Shown here piece after piece: positions 39,522 to 49,396 of a stretch of DNA of 64,000 bases; within the stretch, counting starts at the first letter, position 1, and each line of letters opens with the position of its first letter. A model generated the notes under the pieces. That model was not told where the DNA came from, did no database searches, and worked only from the letters and a program-made list of their open reading frames with translations. The stretch is from Paulinella micropora (Eukaryota; Cercozoa; Imbricatea; Euglyphida): the NCBI GenBank assembly GCA_009731375.1, contig BJOX01000179.1, forward strand, positions 279,904 through 343,903. Reading direction: 5' to 3'. A program made the position numbers and the translations under genes.

Positions 39522-39753
39522 GACTGTATCTTCCACCACCATTTGGAGCATCTGGTGTGTAAGTAAATCGCAACACAGACCTCGCAAGGTTCAAAGGACG
39601 AGTGGGGATTTCAAAAGTTGAATCAATTCCTCCCACAGTACTAACAGGAATGGTCGCAAGACTTTCGCGGGCAGTAAGTTTGATAAGTGAATACTTACCA
39701 CGGATAAGCTTGCTCTGGCTGTGGGTCAACTCACCGCCGTATTGAACAGGCAT
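39517..39753 (-). pseudogene. PLV major capsid protein, N-terminal part
   Basis: ATG 39753 (MPVQYGGELTHSQSKLIRG) followed by 78 further codons to the copia insertion. Reads KYSLIKLTARESLATIP and STFEIPTRPLNLARSVLRF, then GGGRYSRI at the break. The next codons are found after the left target-site copy at 32963. The first base of the insertion is in the coding frame, so the capsid gene was intact until the element arrived, apart from one frameshift further on. Confidence 0.65.
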
Positions 39754-39835
39754 TTTTGCTTTTGTTTTTTTTTTAGATGTCGTGTAAATTAATTAATTCC
39801 CGAGAATATATTATAGGAAAAAAATAATTAAATAA

Positions 39836-39996
39836 TTGATATTTTAGAATTGCGTTTCGTGCTGTCGCACTCTCACTTATTCTAAAACATCGTTTTTTCG
39901 ATGTTTATGGAAGGGACTTCGTCCCTTTCCAAACCCTCGGGGGTACGGTAGGGGGTGAAACCCCCTCCAAGCGAATGAGAGTGTAGTTCATAAATA
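39836..39996. repeat. PLV intergenic hairpin cassette, copy A
   Basis: Begins TTGATATTTTAGAATTGCG, contains the CTGTCGCACTCTCACTTATTC arm and ends with GAATGAGAGTGTAGTT, which is complementary to part of it. The same cassette occurs at 43981-44124. It lies between the end of the penton gene and the start of the capsid gene. Likely a bidirectional terminator or shared promoter element. Confidence 0.6.
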
Positions 39997-40809
39997 TCAT
40001 CTGCTTTTCAACAAATTAAAAAATGATGTAAATAAATTAAAATAATTTGTTTCACGATAAACAAGCAATGTCATAACAATACCTAAACCATTAAGATTAA
40101 TCGGCCGGTCGTTTTCGTCCGTTAAGTAAAACCTAAATACATTATTTGAACTAGCGGATAATGTTTTCCCGTATTCACTACCAGAGCCGTCGTAGATGAC
40201 AGAGCCAAAAGGAATTTCGTTAGCTGTGTATATTTCTTGAAGCACATGATGATCACCTTCATTAACCAAGTCTGATTGAAGATATAAAGTCTTTTCTCCC
40301 GTCAATATTATAACATTTGGAGACTTAATAAAATCATTAGCAAAGAAATATGTTGAATTTCTATCAAACCCCATAATTTCGTGGATACGAGTTTCATTGT
40401 CAAATATAAACCGCGGTTGGATACCTCCGTTGTTTGAAACAGTGAAGGTTAATTTACCGTCCTCTGGTTCTGTATTGGTATTATTAATGGATACAACATA
40501 TGTATAGTCATTTGAACTTTCTGCGGTTAGCACCTCGGATAGTTTGTTTTTTAGATTATTCATTGTATAGTTTCCCTCGGGTATCGTGATTAAAGCCTCA
40601 TACCCGTCTTCGCTAAGAGTAAAGGTATTGTAAGGACTTGCCACAGAGTAATACGATTTTGGAACATAGATGTGTAATATTTTACAGTGAGTTGGATTGT
40701 CTAGTGATTTTAAGTTTATCTCATGTGTGAAGTCGCTGTCTGTGCCTGTTATCCTGTTTTTACTATTTATGTAATAGATACCAGTCGCACGACCACCTTT
40801 GTAGTCCAT
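39997..40809 (-). CDS. PLV minor capsid (penton) protein
   Basis: 270 residues from ATG 40809. The N-terminus (GIYYINSKNRITGTDSDFTHEI) and the sequence IYVPKSYYSV...NTFTLSEDGYEALITIPEGNY match the conserved start of penton/minor capsid proteins of PLVs and virophages: a short surface-exposed start, a strand with Y-x-V and a GNYT-type turn. Beta-rich throughout with no helices of note, as expected for a single jelly roll. It forms the capsid vertices together with the MCP. Same strand and next to the MCP gene, as in other PLVs. Confidence 0.75.
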   Translation of the reverse strand: MDYKGGRATGIYYINSKNRITGTDSDFTHEINLKSLDNPTHCKILHIYVPKSYYSVASPYNTFTLSEDGYEALITIPEGNYTMNNLKNKLSEVLTAESSNDYTYVVSINNTNTEPEDGKLTFTVSNNGGIQPRFIFDNETRIHEIMGFDRNSTYFFANDFIKSPNVIILTGEKTLYLQSDLVNEGDHHVLQEIYTANEIPFGSVIYDGSGSEYGKTLSASSNNVFRFYLTDENDRPINLNGLGIVMTLLVYRETNYFNLFTSFFNLLKSR

Positions 40810-40832
40810 TATTATATTAATAAATAAATAAT

Positions 40833-41504
40833 TCAGATAAATGTATCAAATCCATAACCATTCTGTGCTTTTAGTTTCTCCGCTTCTTCTTCCTTCAAGT
40901 CTGTATAGCCACTAGCAAACTTAAATCGCACTCCTTTTGCCCGCTCCATTAAAAACCGCATAGCAAACCATCCGCAGGTATCACTCACATCACTCTGCTC
41001 TTTTACCTTATTTACCTTCATTAATAAATAACTATCAGGATTACTCTGGTCTATTAGTCTTTTCATTTGTTGTTGAAAATCCTCAGTCGGTTCGTAAAGT
41101 GCTAGCGGGTCATAGACTTCAACAGTCCTGTCTTTATCTAGACTTACCCATATAGCAATCCAATGAGACCCCGCTTGTTTGTGATTATCTAAGTTCATAA
41201 TAAACCCATATCGTCTTCTGCTTGCTGGCTTCAACTTGTAAATTTCATCGCTCGCTATCGTGCCGAGATACCATCCATATTTTTTCATTATGTCGTCTAT
41301 TTCATTCGTCATTAAGCCTCTACCTTCACCAGTCTGTTCCTCTGTTGGTTGTGATGGAACAAGCCCATCCAAATCGCTTCGCTCTTCTGGTTGTTGAGGC
41401 TCTGGCTCTGGCTCTGGTTGTTGAGGCTCTGGCTCTGGCTCTGGTTGCGGTGGCTCGTTTTCATACTTATTAATAAGGGCATTAACATAATCTTTTTTTC
41501 TCAT
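40833..41504 (-). CDS. Adenain-like cysteine protease of PLV
   Basis: 223 residues from ATG 41504. The first 60 residues are a PEPEPQQ-type repeat. The catalytic set is visible: H114 in GSHWIAIW, D132 in VEVYDPL, C177 in SDTCGWFAM. The spacing and the C-GWF motif match Ulp1/adenovirus-type proteases, which mature capsid proteins in PLVs, virophages and adenoviruses. The Q that usually stabilises the oxyanion is not obvious. Confidence 0.75.
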   Translation of the reverse strand: MRKKDYVNALINKYENEPPQPEPEPEPQQPEPEPEPQQPEERSDLDGLVPSQPTEEQTGEGRGLMTNEIDDIMKKYGWYLGTIASDEIYKLKPASRRRYGFIMNLDNHKQAGSHWIAIWVSLDKDRTVEVYDPLALYEPTEDFQQQMKRLIDQSNPDSYLLMKVNKVKEQSDVSDTCGWFAMRFLMERAKGVRFKFASGYTDLKEEEAEKLKAQNGYGFDTFI

Positions 41505-41548
41505 TGAATGAACCCATTCTTTTCGTGATAGATATTTTTTTTAATATT

Positions 41549-41956
41549 TTAAACAGAAAACAATTTATTAATCAAATCTTCTAATCCTGCACCCTGTTGA
41601 AAACCCAAATATTCTGCTAGTTTCTTTTTTACTTGTGCCTTATCATTCCCTACATCAATTTTGTGTTCTATAATCTTTTCTATAATAAATCTCCCCTTAT
41701 CTGCTCTTCCAGACCCTAAAACATTTTTGCCTTCTTTTTGAAGTTTCTCTTTAAGTGCCAGTCCAAGCATTGGTATTGTTAAAGCCTTAATTTCTTTGCT
41801 GTCTTTTTCGTCATCCTTAGGAACATAATTTACTCCCGATTGAACAAACATCCTATGTTTTTGTGTAGCCATATCTTGTGTTAAATTAGCATTTATCATT
41901 GCTGTTTTTGTTGCAAGATCTTCTTGCTCCTTAAGTAATTTTTGCATTTCGGCCAT
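41549..41956 (-). CDS. PLV coiled-coil protein, perhaps 3' half of next gene
   Basis: 135 residues from ATG 41956. A helical N-terminus (LLKEQEDLATKTAMINANLTQD) is followed by KALTIPMLGLALKEKLQKEGK and a compact C-terminus. The frame is open further upstream (ERIREFQRQDYK and back to about 42050), without a start codon, and meets the end of the 42028-42771 gene. A single indel near 42050 would fuse both into one protein of about 400 residues. Function unknown, probably structural. Confidence 0.5.
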   Translation of the reverse strand: MAEMQKLLKEQEDLATKTAMINANLTQDMATQKHRMFVQSGVNYVPKDDEKDSKEIKALTIPMLGLALKEKLQKEGKNVLGSGRADKGRFIIEKIIEHKIDVGNDKAQVKKKLAEYLGFQQGAGLEDLINKLFSV

Positions 41957-42027
41957 TTTATAATCTTGTCTCTGAAATTCTCGTATTCTTTCTGCTATGT
42001 TTGATATTTTTTCAGGTCTCCAATTAT

Positions 42028-42771
42028 CTATATCCGATTGAGTAAACCCGCAAGCAACACTAATTTTTTATCTTTTTCCAATTCTGGATTAGGTTTATGT
42101 TCTAGTTCTGGTGTCTCGGGTTGTGCTCGTTGTGCTTGTGTTTGTGTTTGTGGTTGTGCTTGTGCTTGTGCTTGTGCTTGCGGTGCCATAATGTATTGTT
42201 GTTGTGGTGGTGGTAGTGCTTGTATTCTATTCCTTCTGTCTTCTTCACATTTTACATCCTCTATCAGTTTCCGCTCTCTTTTCAAAGCCCTATCTATTTC
42301 ATCTTTTCTTTCCTTAATTTCCGCCAGTTCCCTTCTATGTTCCCTGTCTTCTGTTTCTTTTCTTTCCTTAACATCCGCTATGTCCTTCTTTTCTTGTCTT
42401 TTCTTTTCATCCGCTAAGTCCTCTCGTGCTTTCTTTTCTTTTTGTTCTATTGCTTCGATACCCTCATACTTTTCCTTTCTGAGTTTGTCTAAGTGCTCGT
42501 TAATAGTTGTTCTCGTGTTCTGTTCTATCTCTGCTAAACTTTGGACTTTTCTTAAGTCCTCTTTTTTAGAAGTCCGCTTTGCTTTCGGTCTCCTCAAGTA
42601 TTTCATAAAAAGTTTAACAAATTGGAGTGTGCTCATATCATTTGTCTTTTTACCAAAATTAAGATAATATTTTTTACCCTTCTGGATAATATACGGCTTA
42701 CCACTCTTATTCCTATAAACCCGCGGGGGTCTTACCTTAGTCTTTTTAATTCTCTTAGTCTTAGCAACCAT
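42028..42771 (-). CDS. PLV basic protein with long coiled coil
   Basis: 247 residues from ATG 42771. The N-terminus is strongly basic (KTKRIKKTKVRPPRVYRNK) with a GKPYIIQKGKKYYLNFG stretch, followed by ~110 residues of charged coiled coil and a Gln/Ala-rich repeat (QAQAQAQAQPQTQTQAQ). DNA binding by the N-terminus is plausible. It overlaps the frame of the next gene, see 41549-41956. Confidence 0.55.
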   Translation of the reverse strand: MVAKTKRIKKTKVRPPRVYRNKSGKPYIIQKGKKYYLNFGKKTNDMSTLQFVKLFMKYLRRPKAKRTSKKEDLRKVQSLAEIEQNTRTTINEHLDKLRKEKYEGIEAIEQKEKKAREDLADEKKRQEKKDIADVKERKETEDREHRRELAEIKERKDEIDRALKRERKLIEDVKCEEDRRNRIQALPPPQQQYIMAPQAQAQAQAQPQTQTQAQRAQPETPELEHKPNPELEKDKKLVLLAGLLNRI

Positions 42772-42811
42772 TCTATATTATTGAAAAAAATATTCCACAT
42801 TAAAACATCGA

Positions 42812-43129
42812 TTAAAGTTTCAAAGCACCACGACCACCCTGCTTACCGTATCCCTGTTTCGCAGCCGCCTTAGCTACTCGGTCAGCATATGGAACTCCGA
42901 CATCTCTTAGAAAAGTAGCACCTCTTGAAATCGCCTTGTTTCTTCTAAGCCATCTTTCAATTTCCTCAGCTCCCTTTTTTACTTTTCCCCAATTTACTTT
43001 TCCTCCAGCCTGTCCTTTCCCCTTCTTACGACCCGTTTTCTTTTTTCCGCCCGCCATATTTGTAGATGAGTTAAGTGTTCGCTTACCGATAGTTGGTATG
43101 ACTTCAACACGAGTTGTTTTTACTACCAT
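42812..43129 (-). CDS. PLV small basic protein, possible core protein
   Basis: 105 residues from ATG 43129. A Gly/Lys-rich run (AGGKKKTGRKKGKGQAGGK) lies in the middle and the tail is KQGYGKQGGRGALKL. A second methionine (MAGGKKK) may be the true start, as the first 24 residues look different. Highly basic small proteins at this place in PLVs and adenoviruses package DNA; that role is inferred from charge and position. Confidence 0.5.
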   Translation of the reverse strand: MVVKTTRVEVIPTIGKRTLNSSTNMAGGKKKTGRKKGKGQAGGKVNWGKVKKGAEEIERWLRRNKAISRGATFLRDVGVPYADRVAKAAAKQGYGKQGGRGALKL

Positions 43130-43165
43130 TATGATATGAAAAAAAAATAATTATTTACGAAATTT

Positions 43166-43981
43166 TTATTTCAAGCGAAAGTTAAAGTTTTTTCTTAACT
43201 CGTCATCAACACTAGACACATAAAGAAAATTAAACCGTTCCTTTGTAGCCTCATGATACTTTTCAAGAAAGTAATCAAAATCAAACGATAAGTCTAAGTG
43301 CTTATACACGAGTTCCATTTTGTCCTGAGACTGAGCCGGAAAGATTGATAAATAATCTAACTGCTTAATTGCTTCTGGTCTAAGGTCGTTAAGATACTGG
43401 CTTGACATAATAACCTTACTTTTGTAATGTCTGTTCTTTTTTAACAAATCGCTTACTGACTTGTCCCTCAACCCACTACCTAAATCATCAAGCACAAACA
43501 CGACCTCTGGTGTAATGTATTTGCTTGGCCGTTCTTTTTTCTCTTCGCTCTGTTTCTTATCCTCTTTGCCGAAGTATAAAAATTGTGGTTTCTCTATTTC
43601 CTCTTGGTCTTGTTTTACTTCTCCCTCGTGTTGCTCCTCCTGTTTGTTTAGTTTGTCTAACTCATAATCAATGACATTCACACCATCTGATTTTAGAAAT
43701 GTATATACTGCCATAGGGTTTCCCCTGTTCTTGAAGTGCTTTACCATTGCTTTGTAAATGTAGTCCTTGTGTATTGTCGAAGCAATAATAACGATACGGG
43801 TCTTTCTGTCTGTGGTTTGTTTCAGTATTTCGAAGAGTGCCGTCGTCTTTCCTGATTTTTTCCTTGCTAAAAGAAAAATATTCGCATACGGCTCGTTAAA
43901 TAATTTGTAGCCTTTCGCCTGTTTATTACCTTCACCATCCTGCTTAACTGGTCTAACTTTCATATTATTTAACTTCTCCAT
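43166..43981 (-). CDS. PLV packaging ATPase (A32/FtsK-HerA family)
   Basis: 271 residues from ATG 43981. Walker A is ARKKSGKTT (39-47), Walker B is VVFVLDDLG (D165, D166), followed by a MSSQYLNDLRPEAI sensor region that fits the conserved Q of this family. An acidic/charged insertion (about 110-155) sits between the motifs. The ATPase pumps DNA into the capsid and is a core gene of PLVs. The start codon touches intergenic cassette B. Confidence 0.8.
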   Translation of the reverse strand: MEKLNNMKVRPVKQDGEGNKQAKGYKLFNEPYANIFLLARKKSGKTTALFEILKQTTDRKTRIVIIASTIHKDYIYKAMVKHFKNRGNPMAVYTFLKSDGVNVIDYELDKLNKQEEQHEGEVKQDQEEIEKPQFLYFGKEDKKQSEEKKERPSKYITPEVVFVLDDLGSGLRDKSVSDLLKKNRHYKSKVIMSSQYLNDLRPEAIKQLDYLSIFPAQSQDKMELVYKHLDLSFDFDYFLEKYHEATKERFNFLYVSSVDDELRKNFNFRLK

Positions 43982-44124
43982 TGATATTTTAGAATTTCGC
44001 TTCGTGCTGTCGCACTCTCGCTTATTCTAAAACATCGATTTTTCTTTATCGTTTAAGATAAATCGGTTTTCGATGGTTATCAACAAACGAGAATGAGTGA
44101 AACGAATGAGAGTGTAGTTGATAA
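43981..44124. repeat. PLV intergenic hairpin cassette, copy B
   Basis: About 90 percent identical to copy A in its first 55 bases (TTGATATTTTAGAATTTCG...) and ending again in GAATGAGAGTGTAGTTGATA. An additional inverted pair (AACATCGATTTTTC and GGTTTTCGATGGTT) gives a long hairpin. Confidence 0.6.
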
Positions 44125-44500
44125 CTATCCAAGAAACTCTAAACAAACAACAATTCTACCCGTTAAATTTCCAGTGTCTATTTGTCCCGCATCTCCTTCA
44201 AGCACTTTGAATGTGTATTGCCCGTCGCTCCACCCAATGTTTCCCAAATTATATCCTAAATTTGACATGTTGGCTTGTGGTGCTGTCCGCAAATGTTCCA
44301 ATAATTCCAATCCTGTCCATGTAAAGAATTCTGGTTTTTGTTTCCTTAAGCTCATTCATGTAGTGAATAGATTTTACATTCATTCTAGTTGGTGTAAATG
44401 CCATTTGGATACTTTTGTCGAATATTTTTTCAACCGCTTTGAAATCATAGCTCAGAAAAATAATCTTCTGGTATCTATAATCCGTCATGTTTATATTCAT
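44125..44500 (-). CDS. PLV small protein, frameshifted
   Basis: Starts at ATG 44500 (MNINMTDYRYQKIIFLSYDF), breaks near 44330-44350 in an A/T tract and goes on in a second frame (EFFTWTGLELLEHLRTAPQ, LGNIGWSDGQYTFKVLEGDAG) to the stop at 44125. About 125 residues joined. Mixed alpha/beta composition, no motif recognised. Confidence 0.45.
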
Positions 44501-44747
44501 GATGATAAACTTTTTATTGATTAATATTTCTGCTTGGACTGCTTGCGATTTTTATTCACGGGTAAGCAGTAAAAAAAATGAAAGCTGTGTGTGGTGTATT
44601 CAAAAAGGAATAGATACTAAATTCAAATGTGTGTATAAAACTCAGAGTGATTGGTGCGTTGGTTGGGATGAAGCTCTGCCTTTAATGTGTGCGGGTAATG
44701 GCGATGTGTGGTTTAAAACTCACCTGTATGAATGTTCATTTCTTTGA
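44487..44747 (+). CDS. Putative secreted Cys-rich small protein
   Basis: 86 residues. A hydrophobic start (MFIFMMINFLLINISAW) could be a signal peptide, followed by six or more cysteines (CVWC, FKCVY, DWCVGW, LMCAGN, YECSF) in a compact domain. There is no competing gene on the other strand between 44501 and 44780. The start overlaps the minus-strand gene. Could be chance, but the cysteine pattern looks real. Confidence 0.35.
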   Translation: MFIFMMINFLLINISAWTACDFYSRVSSKKNESCVWCIQKGIDTKFKCVYKTQSDWCVGWDEALPLMCAGNGDVWFKTHLYECSFL

Positions 44748-44780
44748 ACTACTAGGGGAAGGTAAAACGATGCCGATTAA

Positions 44781-45071
44781 TCAAGTTAAAATTCCGACAT
44801 ATACATCAGCCTGCTCACAAGGTAAGTCATTCTTAGCGAGTTTTACCAAGCAGATTGTAATAATTGCGATAATGATAGCAATTTGAAACAAATACTTAAT
44901 CATTCTGCTGTCTGTCGGTCTGTTTTTCATACAACAACAATTCCAGTTATCATCAATTTCGTGTTCTAATTTTTTTGGGTCTTTTTTCAATTCCTCCTCA
45001 ATACATCTTATTTTTAATTCTGGTGTGAGGTCTTCGGTTTCAATTATTGGTGGCGGGTGTAATCGGGGCAT
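44781..45071 (-). CDS. PLV single-pass membrane protein
   Basis: 96 residues from ATG 45071. A Glu-rich cytoplasmic-type N-terminus and NWNCCCMKNR precede one clear transmembrane helix (YLFQIAIIIAIITICLV, about residues 60-77) and a short tail. Overlaps the end of the fibre gene by 32 bases. Small membrane proteins are frequent in PLVs; role unknown. Confidence 0.55.
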   Translation of the reverse strand: MPRLHPPPIIETEDLTPELKIRCIEEELKKDPKKLEHEIDDNWNCCCMKNRPTDSRMIKYLFQIAIIIAIITICLVKLAKNDLPCEQADVYVGILT

Positions 45072-48000
45072 TAGCTCGTAATTCGGCCAACTGGTTTTGA
45101 AGGTCTGCTATACTATTAGATAATATTTTATTTTGCTCTGATAAATGTTGAAAAGCACTGACCAGTATTAGTATAAAACTTGTGTATGTTATTCCTTCAA
45201 GGTTTTCGTCATCGCCTATTTTCATATCAGTTGTATCTACGAATTCTGGAAATATTTTTTTAACTTCATCCGCAATGAAACCACAATTCTTTTTTTCCTT
45301 CTTCTCGTCTGATTTCAAATAATACGAACAACAATTTAATTTCATTAGTTTTTCGCAACAATCACCACATTCTAATGTCTTAATATTTGTTTTCAATCTC
45401 CTATCAGACGAATTACCCCACGCCCCTCCCACTGCTATATAGTTGTAAGTCCCAGAAGGTTCACCATTTGAATTTGATGTACACCAAGCATACACATTTG
45501 TGCCACTAAATCCAAAGAAACCACGATTGTTAGCATTATTACCAGACCTAAGCAAAATCATTGGCTCATTTGAAAATCCAGACCTTGTAAATATCTGAAC
45601 GGAAGTAGAACCCGCAGAAGGGACATAAAGACCGCTCGCATATTTGAAAATCCAGACCTTGTAAATATCTGAACGGAAGTAGAACCCGCAGAAGGGACAT
45701 AAAGACCGCTCGCATTTATTCTTGCCAGCTCTGTTGCCGCACTATGATAAAATACGTGGCTCGCACCAGAACCATCAAGATTGTATATTAATGTCCCACC
45801 TGCTATACCTAATCCATAAAAGGAAGTCGTGGAACCCGTCCCATTATCCCATAAAATTATCTTATTATTTGCTATTCCACTTCTATCTACAAATATTTTT
45901 TTACCAGACCCTACTACTATGTTGTCGCTGGCAGTGAGTGTGGTTGTTGTTATACCCGCGGTTGAAGTTAATGTGGTTCCTGTTAATCCCGCATTCGCAG
46001 TAATTAGACCGCTCGCCGTAAGTGTGGTTGTCGTTATCCCCGCATTTGCTGTAATCAACCCCGCGTTGCTTATGTTCATTGCCTCACTCCATGTTATGTT
46101 GCTCCCAGCCGTTATTCCAGATTTGTAATTAAAAGCAAGTTTGTTAGAACCTTTTGACATTAAAAAGTTTGAACCACTATGACTTGATTTCCAAGCACTG
46201 CCATCATAATAAGAATCAAAACTTAAACTGATATTATCGTGAGACCAGTTTAGATTTTGAAAGAGTGGGTAGACATCAGCCGTTGTTATTGCTTGTGTGT
46301 GCGGGCCCGTTATAGCACTGTCTGCCCCGTATATTTCTAATCCCCTGTTGCTTCCTATTCCCTTTGTTCCCGTGCCAATCAATACGGATTCTATGTTTTT
46401 CACTTTGCTAGCATAACTTATGAAATCAAATGATAAATTATTAAGTTGTAATTGTGTCCTGCCTGAAGTTTGGTCTGTATTCCCTACAACACAAGTTAGA
46501 AATATCACGTATCTCGCATTAACTGGTGCTGTTGGTGTAAATGTCTGTTGTTGAGCAAACACACCCCAGTTGTTGCCCGTCCTGCTGTCCCATAATGTGT
46601 ATGTGCTATCGTCTGTTGAAATACCTACATACCATGTTGTCGGCCCGTTGACTGTATATGTCCCTCCCGAGCATCTCACATAATATTTGTATAATGAATA
46701 AGTAGCACCGAGGTCTAATTTAATATATTCTCCGTTGTATGTGGTTCCTGAAAATACACGAGAAACGGCACCCATATAAATACCAGTCGTTGTATTGTAA
46801 GTTCCGGTTGGTATCCAATTGAAACTACTGTTATTATCAAAAGCATAGTAGGCAGTGCTGGTTGTCGTGGAGCCTGATACAACATACGGGCTTGGAGTTG
46901 TGTTGTTGGTCATAACGGGTTGAGCAGAATAATATGTCATAGTCGCCCCCATTGAAATGTCGCCCGACATCGTCCCGCCAGTTAAAGCAAGAAAGGCTAA
47001 CCACCCAGTTGAATTGACCCAGTTCGTTCCGTTGTATGTTAGTAATTGGCCGTTCGCTGGTGTTGTAATAATAACATCGCTGTGAGTATCAATGGAACCA
47101 TCTGCCGACACTTTTGCTTTGTTTCTATCGTGTTCGCTAAATAAGGTAGCAACAGACCTAGTATTTAGTTGATTTACATGTGTAATGTTTTGACTATTCA
47201 TATTTAAGCCTCCAGTCATAGCCACCGTCGTAGAAATGGTGAGTTTTGATTTCTCCATTGTCCTGTTGAATAAATTAATAATTGATTGTCTGTTGCGGTT
47301 GTAATTATAACATCGCTATGTGTATCTATGGAGCCGTCTGCTGATATTTTTGCCTTGTTCGCATCGTGTTCCGTAAATAAAGTAGCAACAGACCTAGTAT
47401 TTAGTTGATTTACATTTTTAATGCTTTGACTATTCATATTGAGACCTCCGTTTGCTGTAATCGCCCCGCTCGCGGTGAGTGTTGTTGTGCTTATCCCCGC
47501 ACTCGCCGTGATTAGTCCTTTCGTCCATAGAGTGCCGTTCGCCCCGTTCAAAGACATTAACAATTGTTCTCCTGAATTTTCCCATATAAAACCGTAATTA
47601 GCAGAAGCACCAACCCTAAATCTGATAGCATAATTGAGAGCAGAAGTAAAATCAAAACCTGCCACCGTCGTTCCTCCACTTAAACTTTTTAACAAACCTG
47701 ATGTTGCCATATAAATTCCCCAGTCTGCATCATTGACATCCCACAGAAATATCCCTCTAGCATTCGTCCCGTCTGTTTGTCCTTGAACTTGTATCTTTGC
47801 TCCATTACCTATTCCCGTTGTTGTTGTTAGAATTCCAGAGTGTGTAATACCCGCATTCGCAGTAATCGCCCCACTCGCTGTTATTGCTTTTGTTGTTAAA
47901 AGTCCAGTATTATCAATACCCGTCGCATTAGTCCAAGTTATTATCTGAGTTCCTGCCGTTATGTTCGCATATAAGACATTTAATTTACCTCCTGTTTTAG

Positions 48001-49290
48001 AAATAGAGTAATTTGATGTTCCACTGCTTGATATCCAATTCGTTCCATTGTAATAACAGTCAAAATTTAATGTAATATTATCGTGTGTCCAAGTGAGTAG
48101 TTGAAAAGCTGGGTGATCGTCTTGATTAGTTACTATTTGTATATGTGGTCCGGCAGAAACACCTGAAGTTCCAAATATTTCTAACCCCCCTGTCACTCCT
48201 AATTGTTTCGCGCTTCTGCCTATTATTATCGGTTTTCCTGATGCGGTTGTTATTTTGTCGCTTGAAGATATCCCGAGTGTTGCGGTTATAGAATTACTAA
48301 ATATTTTATTTCCTCCTATTGTTTGGTCTCCCGATAACTTAACCACAGAAGTGTCAAGAGCAGAGATATCAACTCCATCAACATTACCAACACTTGTAAT
48401 CGCATAACCGCCCATATTTAATCCCGCTGTCATCGCAACTGTGCCTTCTAGTCGTAGAAATGGTGAGTTTTTATTTTGCCATTGTCCTGTTGAATAAATT
48501 AATAATTGGTTGTCCGTTGCGGATGTAATCAAAACATCGCTTAAAGCATCTATTGATTTAGTGGCTATTCGTGTGTCAAAATCAGCATTTGCTTTGGCTG
48601 TCGTATAGTAAAGGTTGGTTCCCTCGGTTAAGTTCGTAGTTGTTTTATTGCTAAACCGTGTATCAAAAGCATCGTTAAATGTGCCTGTTGTTATCATTGA
48701 CGAGACTGGTATTGTATTTAGTGAATTTACTCCTGTTATGTTTTGGTTGTTCATATCAATATTACCAAATTCATCAACATCTATCGGAAATGTTTTATTC
48801 ACCCAGTTTAATCCGTTGTATGTAAAATAGTTGTCTGCTATCGGGGTGGTTATGACGACATCGCTTAGAGCGTTTATTGAGGTCGTTGCTATTCGTGTGT
48901 CAAAGCGATTATCAGTCCAATAAAAATTGTTGCCTTCTTTTAAGTCCGTAGTTGTTTTTAAAGCGAACCGTGTGTCAAAGCGATTATCAGTCCAATAAAA
49001 ATTGTTGCCTTCTTTTAAGTCCGTAGTTGTTTTTAAAGCGAGCCGTGTGTCAAAGCGATTATCAGTCCAATAAAAATTATTGCATTCTTTTAAGTCCGTT
49101 GTGCTTTTGGTGGCCAATCGTGTATCAAACAGCCCGTCCGTGTAATATAGGTTTACGGGGTCGGCATCTTCTGGCACTCTGCCCGTGTTAAGGCCGATAA
49201 TATCTGTGTTGGTTAAATCTAAGTTTTTATGTCTAGACTATCGACGGCTAACTCATTAAGCCCTAAGAGAGACTTGTATTGACTACCCAT
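45040..49290 (-). CDS. PLV fibre-like protein with S74 chaperone domain, frameshifted
   Basis: ATG 49290 (MGSQYKSLLGLNELAVD), about 1,390 codons in total, broken by (i) a missing A near 49222-49228, (ii) a short deletion near 47240 and (iii) a 74-bp duplication near 45640. The N-terminal part has four copies of a NNFYWTDNRFDTRLALKTTTDL-like unit. Then come GLNMN-x-QNI repeats as in trimeric phage fibres, and in 46380-46900 a beta-sandwich segment (DNNSSFNW, KLDLGATYSLYKYYVRC) like an F5/8-type carbohydrate-binding domain. The C-terminus is an S74 intramolecular chaperone (SDRRLKTNIKTLE, GFIADEVKKIFPEFV). It probably binds the host surface. Known in several PLVs. Confidence 0.7.
45568..45714. 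repeat. 74-bp tandem duplication in fibre gene
   Basis: 45568-45640 and 45642-45714 are identical by eye. The offset of 74 is not a multiple of three, so the reading frame is lost exactly here; with one copy the frame reads through from the fibre body into the S74 domain. Either an assembly artefact or a recent mutation. Confidence 0.85.
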
Positions 49291-49396
49291 TATTATCTTA
49301 AGCAAAAATAAATATTTATGTATTTAAAAAATACTGAGATTAATATATTTTTAGTAATTTATTCGTTTCTGACTTCGTCATCAACAAACTTTTTCA

